Assembly: GCA_029204225.1 (NCBI GenBank)
Contig: CM055109.1
Coordinates: forward strand, 45,744,966-45,808,965
Reading direction: 5' to 3'
Source: Diphasiastrum complanatum
Lineage: Eukaryota; Streptophyta; Lycopodiopsida; Lycopodiales; Lycopodiaceae
Length of the DNA stretch: 64,000 nt
The translations under genes and the position numbers were made by a program. The notes below the pieces were generated by a model that saw only the letters and a program-made list of their open reading frames with translations, had not been told where the DNA came from and searched no databases. Below, in pieces: positions 36,400 to 47,559 of the stretch (positions are counted from its first letter, which is position 1; the number at the start of each line of letters is the position of its first letter).

Positions 36400-37310
36400 G
36401 CATAGTTCTTGATTCTTTCTAGCCTGGAAAGTTAAGCCATCACTGATACTAAAGGGCAAAGGTTTATTCCCCTGGGTAGACGGCATAGAAGAGATGCCTA
36501 CGACATCAGGCAAAGAGTTACGTGAATGGAGAGAGAAAAATGACAAGGCAGTAGCCTTGTTATCCTCATCCATCGAAGATAGTCTCACGCTTGACCTGGC
36601 TACACTCTCCAAAGCAAAGGAAATGTGGGATACACTGCTCACGAGATTTCAAACGAAATCAAGAAATCAAATAATGATGCTAGAAGATTAGCTAACGAAC
36701 CTGCAGTGGGACGACAAAGATCTCACTTCTTTTGTAAGGAAGATGAAGGATCTATTCCTATCACTACACAACTCTAGAGCAGAGAATGTAGTGTCAACAG
36801 AGAAGCAGCTTACTTACTTATTAAGAGCCTTACCCAAATCTCTTTCCAGACAACCAAAACCATGCTCACGAAATATCCTACCATGAACCTCAAAAAGGCG
36901 ATTGTCGAGATTCGAGAGGAAGTCGAGGCTAGAGAACACCTTGATCACAAGGATGATTCTGACCAGGCCCTCTACGAAAACAAAGAAAAATCCAAGAAAC
37001 AATTCAAGCCTAAGAGGGAGTCGAATCAAAGGTAGGATCGAGATTAGCAAGCAGAGGGGACCAGCAAAGGCAATTGGAAGAGCAAAGGGAGGTCGAAGCA
37101 GCAAGGTGAGAAAGCAAGACTTGCATGAGATGCAGAAGAGATGGACACACAATTGATACCTGTTGGCTCAATCCGAAGATCGAATGTATCCACTGCCACA
37201 AGAAGGGTCATGCAGCCATGGATTATCGTCTGAACCCGAGGAACAAATCAGCACAGAACAAACAGGAGAACAGCAACAGTTCATCCTATGTCGAAGAGCC
37301 TGAGAGCTAA
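36400..37310 (+). pseudogene. Copia-A gag (copy 3)
   Basis: UBN2-type gag in several frames: LILKGKGLFPWVDG, then EEMPTTSGKELREW, LDLATLSKAKEMWDTLL, FVRKMKDLFLSLHNSRAEN, LTYLLRALPKS and EIREEVEAREHLDHKDDSDQ. Two knuckles follow, TCMRCRRDGHTIDTC and CIHCHKKGHAAMDY (last Cys changed to Tyr). Stops and frameshifts occur near 36690, 36840 and 37035. Confidence 0.85.
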
Positions 37311-37329
37311 AAAATGTGCAAAGAGAGAT

Positions 37330-38164
37330 CGAACAGAAATTGTTCGACCACCTACATTTGAAGACCTGTGTTCAGCATCAACATCTGACACACATAAAGT
37401 GATCCTAGATTCAAGAGCAACCTCACACTTCATGACATCAAGATGAATAATGTCTAATTTTAGAAGTGTCGATCCCTCGAGATTCATAGTTCTTGGAGAT
37501 GGATCCAAACATCAAGTGAACGGTATTGGTTCATTGTGACTCAACACCAATGACAGAGACAGACGACTCGAAGACATTCTATTTGTGCCTGCACTACAGC
37601 AAGACTTGCTTTCTATGGCAAGAATAGCTGATGTTGGGATGTGTGTGACGTTTTCTGACGAAGCATGCAACGTGGTTGACGCCAGTACCAGTACCCTGAT
37701 CGCTCAAGGCGGAAGAAAAGGCAATCTATATCACCTAAAAGTACACCTACCTACTAATCAGATGCATCAGACTCATGATGATTCACCAGACACTCTGTGG
37801 CACATAAGGCTATGCCACATGAACTCAATGGCACTCTACCAAGCAAGCCATCATGGAACAATAACAGGGGTCAGCATCTCGAATGCAACCAATTCGACCA
37901 CCTGTGATGCATGTCTGAAAGGCAAGATGTCACGCACTCCATTTATCAAAGACTCCTACAGAACGACCAAGATTATGAAGTTAGTGCATCTTGACATCTG
38001 TGGGCCTTTCAATGTGATCTCAGTAGGAGGCTCAAAAATATTACAAAACCCTCATTGATGATTATAGTGAATTTGCCAAAGTGTACTTTATTCAGAATAA
38101 ATCTGAAGCACTTGATAAATTCACAGAATATGTGAATTGGGCAGAAAGATGCACATGCAATATT
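37330..38164 (+). pseudogene. Copia-A protease, pre-integrase and start of integrase (copy 3)
   Basis: VILDSRATSHF is the protease motif with DSG changed to DSR. RSVDPSRFIVLGDGS, DILFVPALQQDLLSMARIA and the pre-integrase GNLYHLKVHLPTNQ, LWHIRLCHMNSMAL, CDACLKGKMSRTPF follow, then KLVHLDICGPFNVISVGGSK. A frame break after GGSK precedes the truncation at 38164. Confidence 0.85.
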
Positions 38165-38330
38165 GTGAATGCTAGGTTTTGAACTCCCTACACATTGCTT
38201 ATGCACACTGTAGGTATTGTATTGTTTTTCTTCTAAATAAGACACGATTAGGTTTTAAAATATGAAAACAAGAAGATAGCTGGCGGGCTCTTGGAAAGCA
38301 TGGATATGTCAGTCGATAATCGGGTCTATA

Positions 38331-38870
38331 ATGTATTCTATGATCTGCACACGACCTGATCTAGCATATGCGATAAGCACACTATTACAATACATGTCCA
38401 ATCTAGGCTTACAACATTGGAAGGCTCTGCAAAGAGTATTGAAGTACATTCAAGCTACAAAGCACTATGCTTTGTGCTATAATGGTAATACAGAAGTTGC
38501 ACTCACATTAGTCACCTATTCAGATTCAGATTGGGAAAGAGACGTTGATACCAAAAAGTCCACATCTGGTTATATATATATATGTTTTCTTGCAGGAGGA
38601 CCCATTTCATGGAACAGCAGAATGCAGAAATGCATTTCGTTGTCCTCTATAGAATCGGAATATGTTGCGGCTACACCAGCCTTGAAGGAGGTTATTTGGC
38701 TCAAAAGGTTACGTACAGAATCTACAATTTCCATAGATCAGTCCAACTATACTCTAGTGCGACAATCAAAGTTGTATAGCTCTATTTCTAAACCCACAAA
38801 CTCATTCTAGAACTAAACATATATTGAGAGAAAATTTAGAATAAAAATGTTGTACTAAGTCATTGTCATA
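38331..38870 (+). pseudogene. Copia-D RT end and RNase H
   Basis: MYSMICTRPDLAYAISTL, WKALQRVLKYIQATKHYAL, TYSDSDWERDVDTKKSTSGY (first catalytic Asp in YSDSDW), FLAGGPISWNSRMQK and LSSIESEYVAATPALKEVIW. A short (TA)n expansion sits in GYxF near 38575. The frame then breaks; NPQTHSRTKHI is visible in another frame near 38800. Confidence 0.85.
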
Positions 38871-38990
38871 CAAACAGTATGTTGGCTGATATTTTGACAA
38901 AACCATTGTCAAGAGAGAAATATTCTACTTTGGTAGGTATGTTAAATCTCAATTTAAATTCAGATTTGTAGTAGTAAGCTTAAAGGGGAG

Positions 38991-39999
38991 TGTTGGAGTT
39001 AATCTTAATCCTACTCATTCTAATTGCCCTTCTATTCATTCAAGAAAATCACTCTCTTCAAACAGTCTGTAGAAATGAACTGTTTTTTGCAACAGTCTGC
39101 ATTTTTACATGCAATCTTCAACATGCAAAAAATGCGAAGACTTTGACAAAGTCTTCTACTTAACACTCCAAGAAACTAGGGAACAAAAGGTTTTTGCGAG
39201 GAATGTGACAACAGTGTTTTACTTGGCATTCCAGGCGCCTGAGAACAAAAGGATTTTGCGAGGAATGCGACACTAGTGTTTTACTCAACATTCTAGGCAC
39301 CCAAGATATGCGACATACTGCACATTTACACGGGATTTCATCTCGTACCTGTCTACGTCTTCACGCTCCAGTTAATAACCGATCTATTGATCAACTAAAC
39401 AACTGTTAATGATCTTGTGATTGTAAAATTAGAATAACGCAAGGTCATCCAACAGCTATATAAGGAACTGAACGAGTAGAGACAATTAGATCATCAAACG
39501 AATGATCCAAAGATCAAACGACCAAAATTGGTTTCCAATATCTGATTCCTCGGAGTTAGAGATCATAGAGAGAGAGTAAAGTATTCAAAATTATAGCAAT
39601 TACTTGTTCCTGTAAGTAGGATCACACGCTTCACGCTATTGTTTTTGTGATATTATAGTTGTTACTATAACATTTATAATACAGATATTGTTCTATCACA
39701 TTGCATTTGTGCTGAGTGTTTAATAAACTCTCACTCTTCTTCCTCTATTGTCACAAGTATTAGTAACGGAGAAATGCATGGTTATCTCAGACGCCTAATC
39801 ATGTAGCATTTCTTTATGGTTGTCTACGACAACTACCTTGATAGTCAGTAACAACACATATCAGAACAGCTCTACCATTCCATTCTCTAAGTAATCTAGA
39901 TCCTTTTCCTATTATCAGTTTTTACAGTCTATTGTTTTTCCTTTGTTGGGACAACATCCTTCTTCCGCTACGGCCTAGACCCTATTGTCATCCCCAACA
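38991..39999 (+). repeat. Copia-D 3' LTR
   Basis: 1009 bases from TGTTGGAGTT to CCCCAACA, a matched TG...CA pair with 5-base inverted ends. A TATA box (TATATAAG) lies at 39457-39464. Confidence 0.8.
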
Positions 40000-40748
40000 G
40001 ATCAAAGGTACATAATCAAGCATAACTTCCTTAGCTTGAACTTTCTCCCTTACAAAGTGGTGAGCAACCTCAATATGTTTGCTCCTTGCATGGAAAATAG
40101 GGATGTGGTCATACTTTATTAAAAGGATTTCTTCAAATTTGAATATCTTGAGTTCCACCAAAAGCCTTTCTATCAAAGGACTTCTTTTGTTGTAGATATC
40201 AAAGCTTTATGCTCGGCTTCAATGGAAAGAGAAACTGTGTCTTGCTTTTTGGAGAGCCAAGAAATGGCTCCTTCACCAAGAAAGATAGCAATAGCATTAA
40301 TGGATTTTATATCCTTCTCATCTCCTGCAAATCCAAGTCAAAAAAGCCAATCAATCAAACATTATCCCCTTTATAAATGAAGCCAAAATCAAGGGTGCCT
40401 AAAATGTATCTAAGCACTGCCATCTTCCAATCCAAGATCAAGGGTGATTGCATATATTGACTTAATCTATTGACACAAAGTCTTAGATCAGTTCTAGTAA
40501 CAATTAGCCATATCAAATATCCTATGAGACTTCTATAGAGTGTGATGTCCTTGAAGGATCTTTCATGATCTCCAATAGGATCTCTTACATCGTGCTCCAT
40601 AGGAGTGTCAATATTTTTACATAGATTCATATTGAGCTTTCTAAGAACTAAAGTAGCATACTTTGATTGATATATGAAACTATATTTTGAAGTTAAAACT
40701 ACTTCAATGCCCAAAATAAGTATTCCAAAACTTTGTGTTTCTTTAAAT
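40000..40748 (-). pseudogene. Copia-E fragment: RT end and RNase H
   Basis: Minus strand: FGILILGIEVVLTSKYSF, IYQSKYATLVLRKLNMNLC, DTPMEHDVRDPIGDHER, LYRSLIGYLIWLIVTRTDL and VLRYILGTLDFGFIY, then RNase H ADLDFAGDEKD, EGAISWLSKKQDTVSLS, RSKHIEVAHHFVREKV. It is bounded on the left exactly by the copia-D LTR end and on the right by the LTR of the 40.7-47.5 kb element. Confidence 0.85.
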
Positions 40749-41971
40749 TTTGTCGTAATATAGATTTTGTAGTGAAAAGTATCGTTCCTACAGAGGACGG
40801 CATTAGAAAGTTATGTTTTTGGTGTAATTATGGCAGGTGGTTTCAAATGTTCTTCTGGTTGTCGACAAACATTAAAAAGTAACCATTATTACTTATATTT
40901 GGAATGGGTAATGTTAATGAATTCAAAACAACACTCAGGCCTCTATCGAATTGAAGGAAGCGCGTTCTACAAATTAAATGTTATCAGAGTAGTACAGCAG
41001 ACTGCACTCTGGTTGACTAAGGTGTCAACAGATAATCGGGAATTGTTCGATGTATTCGCAACTGCGCAGACAATTAATTATTCGAGTTCGTGAACTATTC
41101 GTTCCTAGACAATAGTCCTCAACAACTAAAGCCCAACTTAAGGGTTAAAGAGCACGAATGGTTTTAGAGCACGTTAGAAACTTATGTCAATGCCAATCAG
41201 GAAAACAGATCAGAGACTCAATTCTTCAGACAGGGACTGTCATCTCATTTGTATACATACAACTTAATTCAATGATCGTGCTAGACTGCACAAAGATAGT
41301 CATTATTCGAGTGTCGAAAAGAAAGTATTTGTGACAGACGAATAAGATGATTTTAAGACAGTTCTTTAGAGCATGCTTTACGGAAACACAACAAACGACT
41401 GTAATGCACTAGAGCATCTATCTGATCAGAGAGTAATTCATGAAATGCGTTAGAGATTGTTAGCAGACTCAAGATCACTCACACTCAGCAGTGCGGAGAA
41501 CAAAGATAAGGGAGAATAACTTACAAAACTCTATTCACTTCTTCAATCTCTTACATAAGCATAAACTCTTCTCTCTCGATGATCGAGACTGAAGTGTGAG
41601 ATCACACACCTCTTAAACAATAGGTGTGTCGCTCCCGCGAAAGGGTCTAGTTAAGAATTAAACTGAAAATACGTTCAACTATAACAGAAGAGGTATATTT
41701 AACTATGAGTTAAAGTTACTCTAGTTTAGCATGTCTTTTCATAACTAGTCATTTCGTATGGACGACCTAGTTAAGGGTTATCCAAGGCAATGTCTTTTCC
41801 TATTAAAGATCTAGCCCTTAATTTATAAGGCAAGTACCTAGGAGATATATTCTCGAAAAATGACTTAGGCCTCTTCATGATTTATACTTAACTAGCTCAT
41901 ATCTTCATTTTCGAGTATATCATGCCATATTTATGTTGATATTCAATTTTTGACATTTGTGTGGCATCACA
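40749..41971 (-). repeat. 3' LTR of the pol-less LTR element
   Basis: Matches 46345-47498 over its length. Ends CATCACA at 41971, beside the polypurine tract GAGGAAGGGGATA (minus strand, about 41972-41986). Its far end lacks about 30 bases present in the other LTR. About 85 bases near 41070-41158 are absent from the other copy. Confidence 0.85.
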
Positions 41972-42269
41972 TATCCCCTTCCTCAAATGTGAAACGTCCT
42001 CGTGAACATATCATCTTTATTTTGAGGATTATTTGAGAAACTTGTTCGTCAGATTTTCGTTGAGACGAAAAAAAAATATTTCTTCATATGATTCGTCCTT
42101 TAGATATTTCTTCAGAGAATATGTGTCTTGTTGTTGCGTTGAGTAGGTTGATTTTGAGTTGAAATTGTTTGATGAAAACTGGAATCAAACTTCAAAACAT
42201 CTTCAAACTGCAAAGATTTAGCTTCAGTATCACAGATAGGCATCAGCATGACAAAGACATGAATAATAT

Positions 42270-42780
42270 CTATGAATTATTCAATTCTTCATATAGTTTC
42301 TGAGCTAGCTCCAAATTCTGTTGAATTTCGATCAACCACAAATCTTCTTTGGATTTTGTATATCGGCCAACTGGGAGGTTGCCGAATTCTTCTAGTTTAA
42401 CAGGGAGTAATGTTCCATCGAACAACTCCTGAGTCAACTTTGTATCTTTGTCTGAATCACTTCGTAGAGTGATTTCTTCACAGTATCGAGCTGAGAATCT
42501 AATAAAATTGCTTTTAACATAAAGATTCTGAACAAAAAATGATGTCTTTGCCGCAAAGGTACCAAACTGCCAAAATGTATATGTACAAAATTGCTTATAT
42601 CTGAATGACTTCCTTCTATCCTGCAGATTATGTAAATCTCCGCAAAATATTCTGCAAGGTTTCGCTCCCAATCCACATATAGACTGAATAATTCTGGATA
42701 CGCCATGTTAATGTTGATCAGCAACCTTGCATCGTTGAATGCGCCTAAATCCGCAACAGCTTTGGGTTTGTATAATTAAA
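42270..42780 (-). pseudogene. C-terminal remnants in the LARD-like element
   Basis: Minus strand, open stretches such as VKLEEFGNLPVGRYTKSKED, LWLIEIQQNLELAQKLYEEL and VDWERNLAEYFAEIYIICR. I do not recognise them; they may be the last part of the element's single protein. Frames are mixed. Confidence 0.4.
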
Positions 42781-43056
42781 ACTGCGACTTTCGCTTCCAA
42801 AAATGTCGCTTATTGTCTTCGATCTGCAAAAATTGAAGTTCTTTGATGTGAATATATTCGAGAGCATACATAGCCAAAGAGCCTATGTATAACTCTGCTG
42901 ACCCGAAAGGTAGGACTTTAAACTTACCCTGGATTATGCCCCAGCAGAGACATCCTTTATGTTCGATAGAAATTTGGGCCCATAACCAGAGAAAGTCTTC
43001 CTTCTCCCATGGTCGCTTCTAATCGTCGAAGGCGATGCCTATTGCACCTGGTAGCA

Positions 43057-44960
43057 TCATATAATCCATACGCCATTGTAATTCAATGTTAAAAGCAGGT
43101 GGACACCATTTTCAGAAGCGTTCAGCAAATGCACGGAATCTGTCAGCACATACCTTCGACTGATTTCGCCACATTCGTTTTGGCTGTGTAGATACAGTTG
43201 CCAAGTCCTGAGTTTGCAACTCAGCAGCCAACTTCCGATCTTCCATTTGTTGTTGGAGATCTGACAGCTTCTGTTCGAGGTTGTCAATCTTTGCGACTGC
43301 TTCCACATACTCGGAATGGTCTAAGGCTCCAGTGCAGGCAGGCACCTAGGCACCCATGGAATTTGCTATGTAAGGCCATCAATTCTGAGTAAGGCCTGAA
43401 GGTACACTTCATGTGCATCTGGTCCGCTACAAGATGGGATAGCTTCACTCGAAAACTCCTTTAGCTCCGCCAATTCTTCCTCGACAAGAGCCTTCGAATC
43501 CTCAAGTGGTTGCAGGAACTCAACTTGAAAATTGTCGAGCATCTAATCTTGGAGCTGCTTTAGCTTTGTGAGGTCGACTGTAACGGACTCTACATTGGTG
43601 CATACAGAGAGAGCAGCTTCTGCCTTCAGTCTTCTCATTCGCTCCTCCTGGAAATGTTTTCGGAGCACGATATTATGTTGATTTGCAACTGTCAGTTGCT
43701 GCTTTAAAGAATCGTTTTGAGTCTGATAATTATCAGACTTGGCCTCAATCATCTTATTGATCTGTTTTAAAGAATCAACTTCCTTTATTAAGGTTTGAAG
43801 TTGTGTGTGGAGAGAACGATTTCATTCAATCAACTTCGTGTTGTCTGATTCGAGCGAATCAATCTTCTCGTAAGATGCCTTGAGATCCTCATGGCATCTC
43901 CTTTCTAAGTTGACAAATTCCATCGTAAGTTGTTGGTGGTACTTGTCCAACTCATACACTTCAGCCACTAGGTCTTTGGCTTTCTTGGACATAGTGCAAA
44001 ACCACTGGGACTGGTCGTCTGGTTGTCCTTCATCTGCCGCAGGTGCCCCAGTGTCGCCTTCAGTAGTTGTTTGTCTTTTGTCTGATGTATCAGACTGAGT
44101 TGCATCATCAGAGGAGGAGGAGGCACTCGGCTGCTTCTGAGATGTGGAAGTAGATGCGGGCTGTGAAGAATCAGCAACAGTAGCTCCATCAGTCTCCATC
44201 GCCACAGCTGGAACTGGTTCCGACTGGGATGGTGCAGCGTCACTGTCCATAGTAGTGGTAGCTGCTACTTCGACGGCTGGTGCAATTTCAGTAACGAGGC
44301 CGAAAAGATCAATTGCCTTGGGGTCCAACATCCTTCTTGTCAGCAATGTTTTCTCTTGCTCGTTCAAAATGTCAAAATGGGCGCATAGCCGAGATACATG
44401 TGCTCCAACTCCAGAAAATTTTTGGTGCTTGATCCAGCGCAAAAATGCTTTATATGTAATAGTGCCGAAACAAACCAAATTACCCGCAAGTGCGTCTAAG
44501 ATGTAACCAAAATTTTGCATTGAAATCGTCGCATCCGCATCCGCCAAAAAGAGTGCTTGGTTCGCATATTTACAAAACATCTTAAATGTAGTATCACGAA
44601 TCATAGAGATCTTGTACCCCTTCGTGGGTACGAAGCAATTGTTAAGGAAGTGGGCAGCTTCATCCACCGAATCCTTATTTGTTGAGATCATCTTCCCATC
44701 CATCGGTAATCCAAGGACTGTGCAGAACAAGTCTTCAGAGATAGTGAAGAATTTGCCTCGCACATGGACTTTGAAATCCACCTCCGAAATGGAATGAATG
44801 GAGTTGACAAAATCCGTACTGACTTCGGAGAGGATGATGGAGGGGTCCTCTTTTAAATTACCCGACCTGCATCGATCCAAAAAGGACTGGATGAATGCCA
44901 GGCGGATTCCTGCGCGTGCTTTCTAGATGATGTTAGAGCTTGAATTGGATCCAGAAGCCA
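43057..44960 (-). pseudogene. Gag-like protein of the LARD-like element
   Basis: Best start is ATG at 44960 (MASGSNSSSNII), followed by a TAG and then KARAGIRLAFIQSFLDRCRS. The long open part has VDFKVHVRGKFFTISEDLF and VLGLPMDGK, the pattern of plant retroelement proteins with VRG...I.FS...I...LGLP (Transposase_32-like). ITYKAFLRWIKHQKFSGVG and a Ser/Thr/Gln-rich linker follow. From about 43990 to 43545 the protein is rich in K, E, Q and L with heptad spacing (ELDKYHQQLTMEFVNLERR; NDSLKQQLTVANQHNIVLRK), a long coiled coil broken by stops near 43825 and 43540. Assembly into a particle-like structure is plausible but inferred. Confidence 0.65.
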
Positions 44961-45299
44961 TTGTTTGAACTTTTCACGAAAGCTCGTAGATCGCAATAGG
45001 TGGCAAATGAATGCTTTGATCGCAAAGAGAATGTGCGCAGGAAAGCATAAAATCACAGGCAGAATGTGTAAGGAAGAAAAATAAAAATAACTCTGATATG
45101 CAGTAGCGGTGTGGAAGGAATGATGACGTGGCATGGTGACTTGACATCCGTCACTTCCATTTATGGAGTACGTGCATAATTAAGAAAAACAAATAAATTA
45201 AGGAGAAACAATATCTGTTTTGATATGTGAGCGTACACACGTGTGAATAATGATGATCACGTGGCCATCATCTTTAATGGTTTTCAGTGGTTTCGCTTC

Positions 45300-45720
45300 A
45301 CATTTTTGAAAATTTTTCGTGAAGTTCTGTATCATTTTCTATAATCTCTCAAGAATGTTTTGCGAAAGATGTTTCTCAAAAATGTTAGGCGTGATCCAAG
45401 AAAATTTCTCGAAAAACTGGAGAAAAAAAAATGCTAGAAAAATTCTCGAAAGAAAAAAAAAATGACGAGTTTCAGTTCACAGTTGAGTGTCGCAAAAGTT
45501 TCTCGAAAAGTTCTCAAAAATACTTTGAAAAATAACTTAAAAGATTTGAGAGAAGACAAGAAAAATTCTCAAAAAATTCACGAAACAGTTTGAACAAATG
45601 TTGAACAGTGGTAGAAAAGTTCACAAAAATTTCTAGAAAATTTTCTAAAAAAAAAAAAAGTCGCGAACATTATCAGAAAAGATAGAGAAAAATTCGCGAT
45701 TGATTCCAGAAAAATACTAG
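45300..45720. promoter_or_regulatory. Leader region with repeated TTCTCGAA / TTCTAGAA palindromes
   Basis: Perfect 8-base palindromes lie at 45406-45413, 45443-45450, 45500-45507 (TTCTCGAA) and 45631-45638 (TTCTAGAA), with many half-sites (GAAAA, TTCTC). TTCnnGAA is the core of a heat-shock element. The tract lies between the PBS and the gag-like gene. Confidence 0.4.
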
Positions 45721-46312
45721 AAAATAATAGGAATAAAAATAAATAAAAAAAATTCTGGTCAAAGTGAGGTTTTTAACCTTACATGTATATTTGCGAAGAG
45801 ATTCTTTACTCTTCTTCTGAACATTGTTCAGTCGTCCAAGAATTCTAGATTTGTAACCTATCTCTCTGAACTGGTTCAGAAACGCATCTTTCAACAGGTA
45901 CCAAGTTCCTACACGGCTTGGTTCTACCTGGCTATACCAGATACGCGCCTGCTTTCTTAGCAGACCAGGGAAAATTCGTAGTTTGTCTACGTCAATTCCC
46001 TTGTTATTTGCATTGGCTATTGACTCAAATTGGAGACATAGCTATCTGCATCATCAGAGCTGGTCCCTTTAAAATAATCATATTTAATTTTAGAGATAGA
46101 AGTGAAGCGTGCAGCAGGACCCTCCATCTGAAGCTATGATTTCGTCTAGATTTCTACGACTAGTACTTTCACTTTGTCTTTGTAAAAACTCCTCTCTAAG
46201 CTTCCGGTATCTTTCTAATCTCGATTCTCTATCTGACATACATTAGAGATGGAAATGGATGTGTCAGATTTCTTGTAACTTTCCTAAACTATCCCCGGCA
46301 ACGGTGCCAAAA

Positions 46313-47498
46313 ATTGGTATATGTCGTGCTATACCAACAGGGTTAATATAGATTATGTAGTGAAAAGTATCGTTCCCACAGAAGACAACGTTAGAAAGTT
46401 ATGTTTTTGGTGTAATTATGACAGGTGGTTTCGAATGTTATTCTGGTTGTCGACAGATATTATAAAGTAACCAATATTACTTATATTTGGAATGGGTAAT
46501 GTTAATGAATTCAGAACAACAATCTAGCCTCTATCGAATTGAAGGAAGCGCATTCTACAAATGAAATGTTATCAGAGTAGTACAACAGACTACACTCTAG
46601 CTGACTAAGGTGTCAACAGAGAATCAAGAATTGTTCGACGTCGACTGCACAGACAATTAAATGGTTTTAAAGCACGTTAGAAACTTATGTCAATGCCAAT
46701 CAGAAAAACAGATCAGAGACTCAATTCTTCAGACAGGGACTGTCATCTCATTTGTATACATACAACTTAATTCAATGATCGTGCTAGACTGCACAAAGAT
46801 AGTCATTTTTCGAGTGTCGAAAAGAAAGTATTCGCGACAGACGAATAAAATGATTTTAAGACGGTTCTTTAGAGCATGCTTTATGGAAACACAACAAACG
46901 ACTGTAATGCACTAGAGCGTTTGTCTGATCAGAGAGTAATTCATGAAATGCGTTAGAGATTGTTAGCAGACTCAAGATCACTCACACTTAGCAGTGCGGA
47001 GAACAGAGATAAGGGAGAATAACTCACAAAACTCTATTCATTTCTTCAATCTCTTACATAAGCATAAACTCTTCTCTCTCGATGATCAAGACTGAAATGT
47101 GAGATCAATATATGTTCTACGGGGCGAACAAACACACCTCTTAAACAATAGGTGTGTCGCTCCCGCGAAAGGGTCTAGTTAAGAATTAAACTGAAAATAC
47201 GTTCAACTATACCATAAGAGGTATACTTAACTATGAGTTAAAGTTACTCTAGTTTAACATGTCTTTTCATAACTAGTCATTTTGTATGGACGACCTAGTT
47301 AAGGGTTATCCAAGGCAATGTCTTTCCTATTAAAGATCTAGCCCTTAATTTATAAGGCAAGTACCTAGGAGATATATTCTCGAAAATTGACTTAGGCCTC
47401 TTCATGATTTATTCTTAACCAGCTCATATCTTCATTTTCGAGTACATCATGCCATATTTATGTTGATATTCAATTTTTGACATTTGCGTGGCATCACA
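46313..47498 (-). repeat. 5' LTR of the pol-less LTR element (complete)
   Basis: On the minus strand it runs TGTGATGCCACGC (47498) to CATATACCA (about 46313), directly followed by the gypsy-type PBS. Contains a 26-base stretch near 47107-47132 missing from the other LTR. Confidence 0.85.
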
Positions 47499-47559
47499 AA
47501 TTTCAATATACAAAACGATATATGTATGTCTATTGCCTATTGGCTTGTATACATTTGCA

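Larger units (their letters stand above)
35203..38164 (+). mobile_element. Ty1/copia element copia-A, copy 3 (5' part)
   Basis: Has a 5' LTR, a reiterated PBS block, gag, protease and the start of integrase on the plus strand. It ends abruptly at about 38164, inside the integrase core (after a stretch matching WTERCTCN). No 3' LTR follows; a copia-D fragment takes over. Confidence 0.85.
38180..39999 (+). mobile_element. 3' end of a copia element (copia-D)
   Basis: RT/RNase H end (38331-38870), polypurine tract TTAAAGGGGAG at 38980-38990 and a complete 3' LTR (38991-39999). It differs in sequence from copia-A and copia-B. The 5' part is absent. Confidence 0.85.
40749..47498 (-). mobile_element. 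Large LTR element without pol (LARD-like, gypsy-type PBS)
   Basis: Two LTRs of about 1.2 kb, a polypurine tract, and beside the right LTR a minus-strand TTTTTGGCACCGTTGCCGGG (about 46293-46312), very like the GGCGCCGTTGCCGGGGA signal of many plant gypsy elements. The 4.3-kb interior encodes a gag-like protein with a coiled coil and no protease, RT or integrase. It would need proteins from another element. The two outer flanks are unrelated (copia-E versus family B), so no target duplication exists. Confidence 0.8.

Noticed and set aside
43880-44506. Plus-strand frames opposite the gag-like gene
   Set aside because: They mirror the minus-strand Ser/Gln/Ala-rich coding region.
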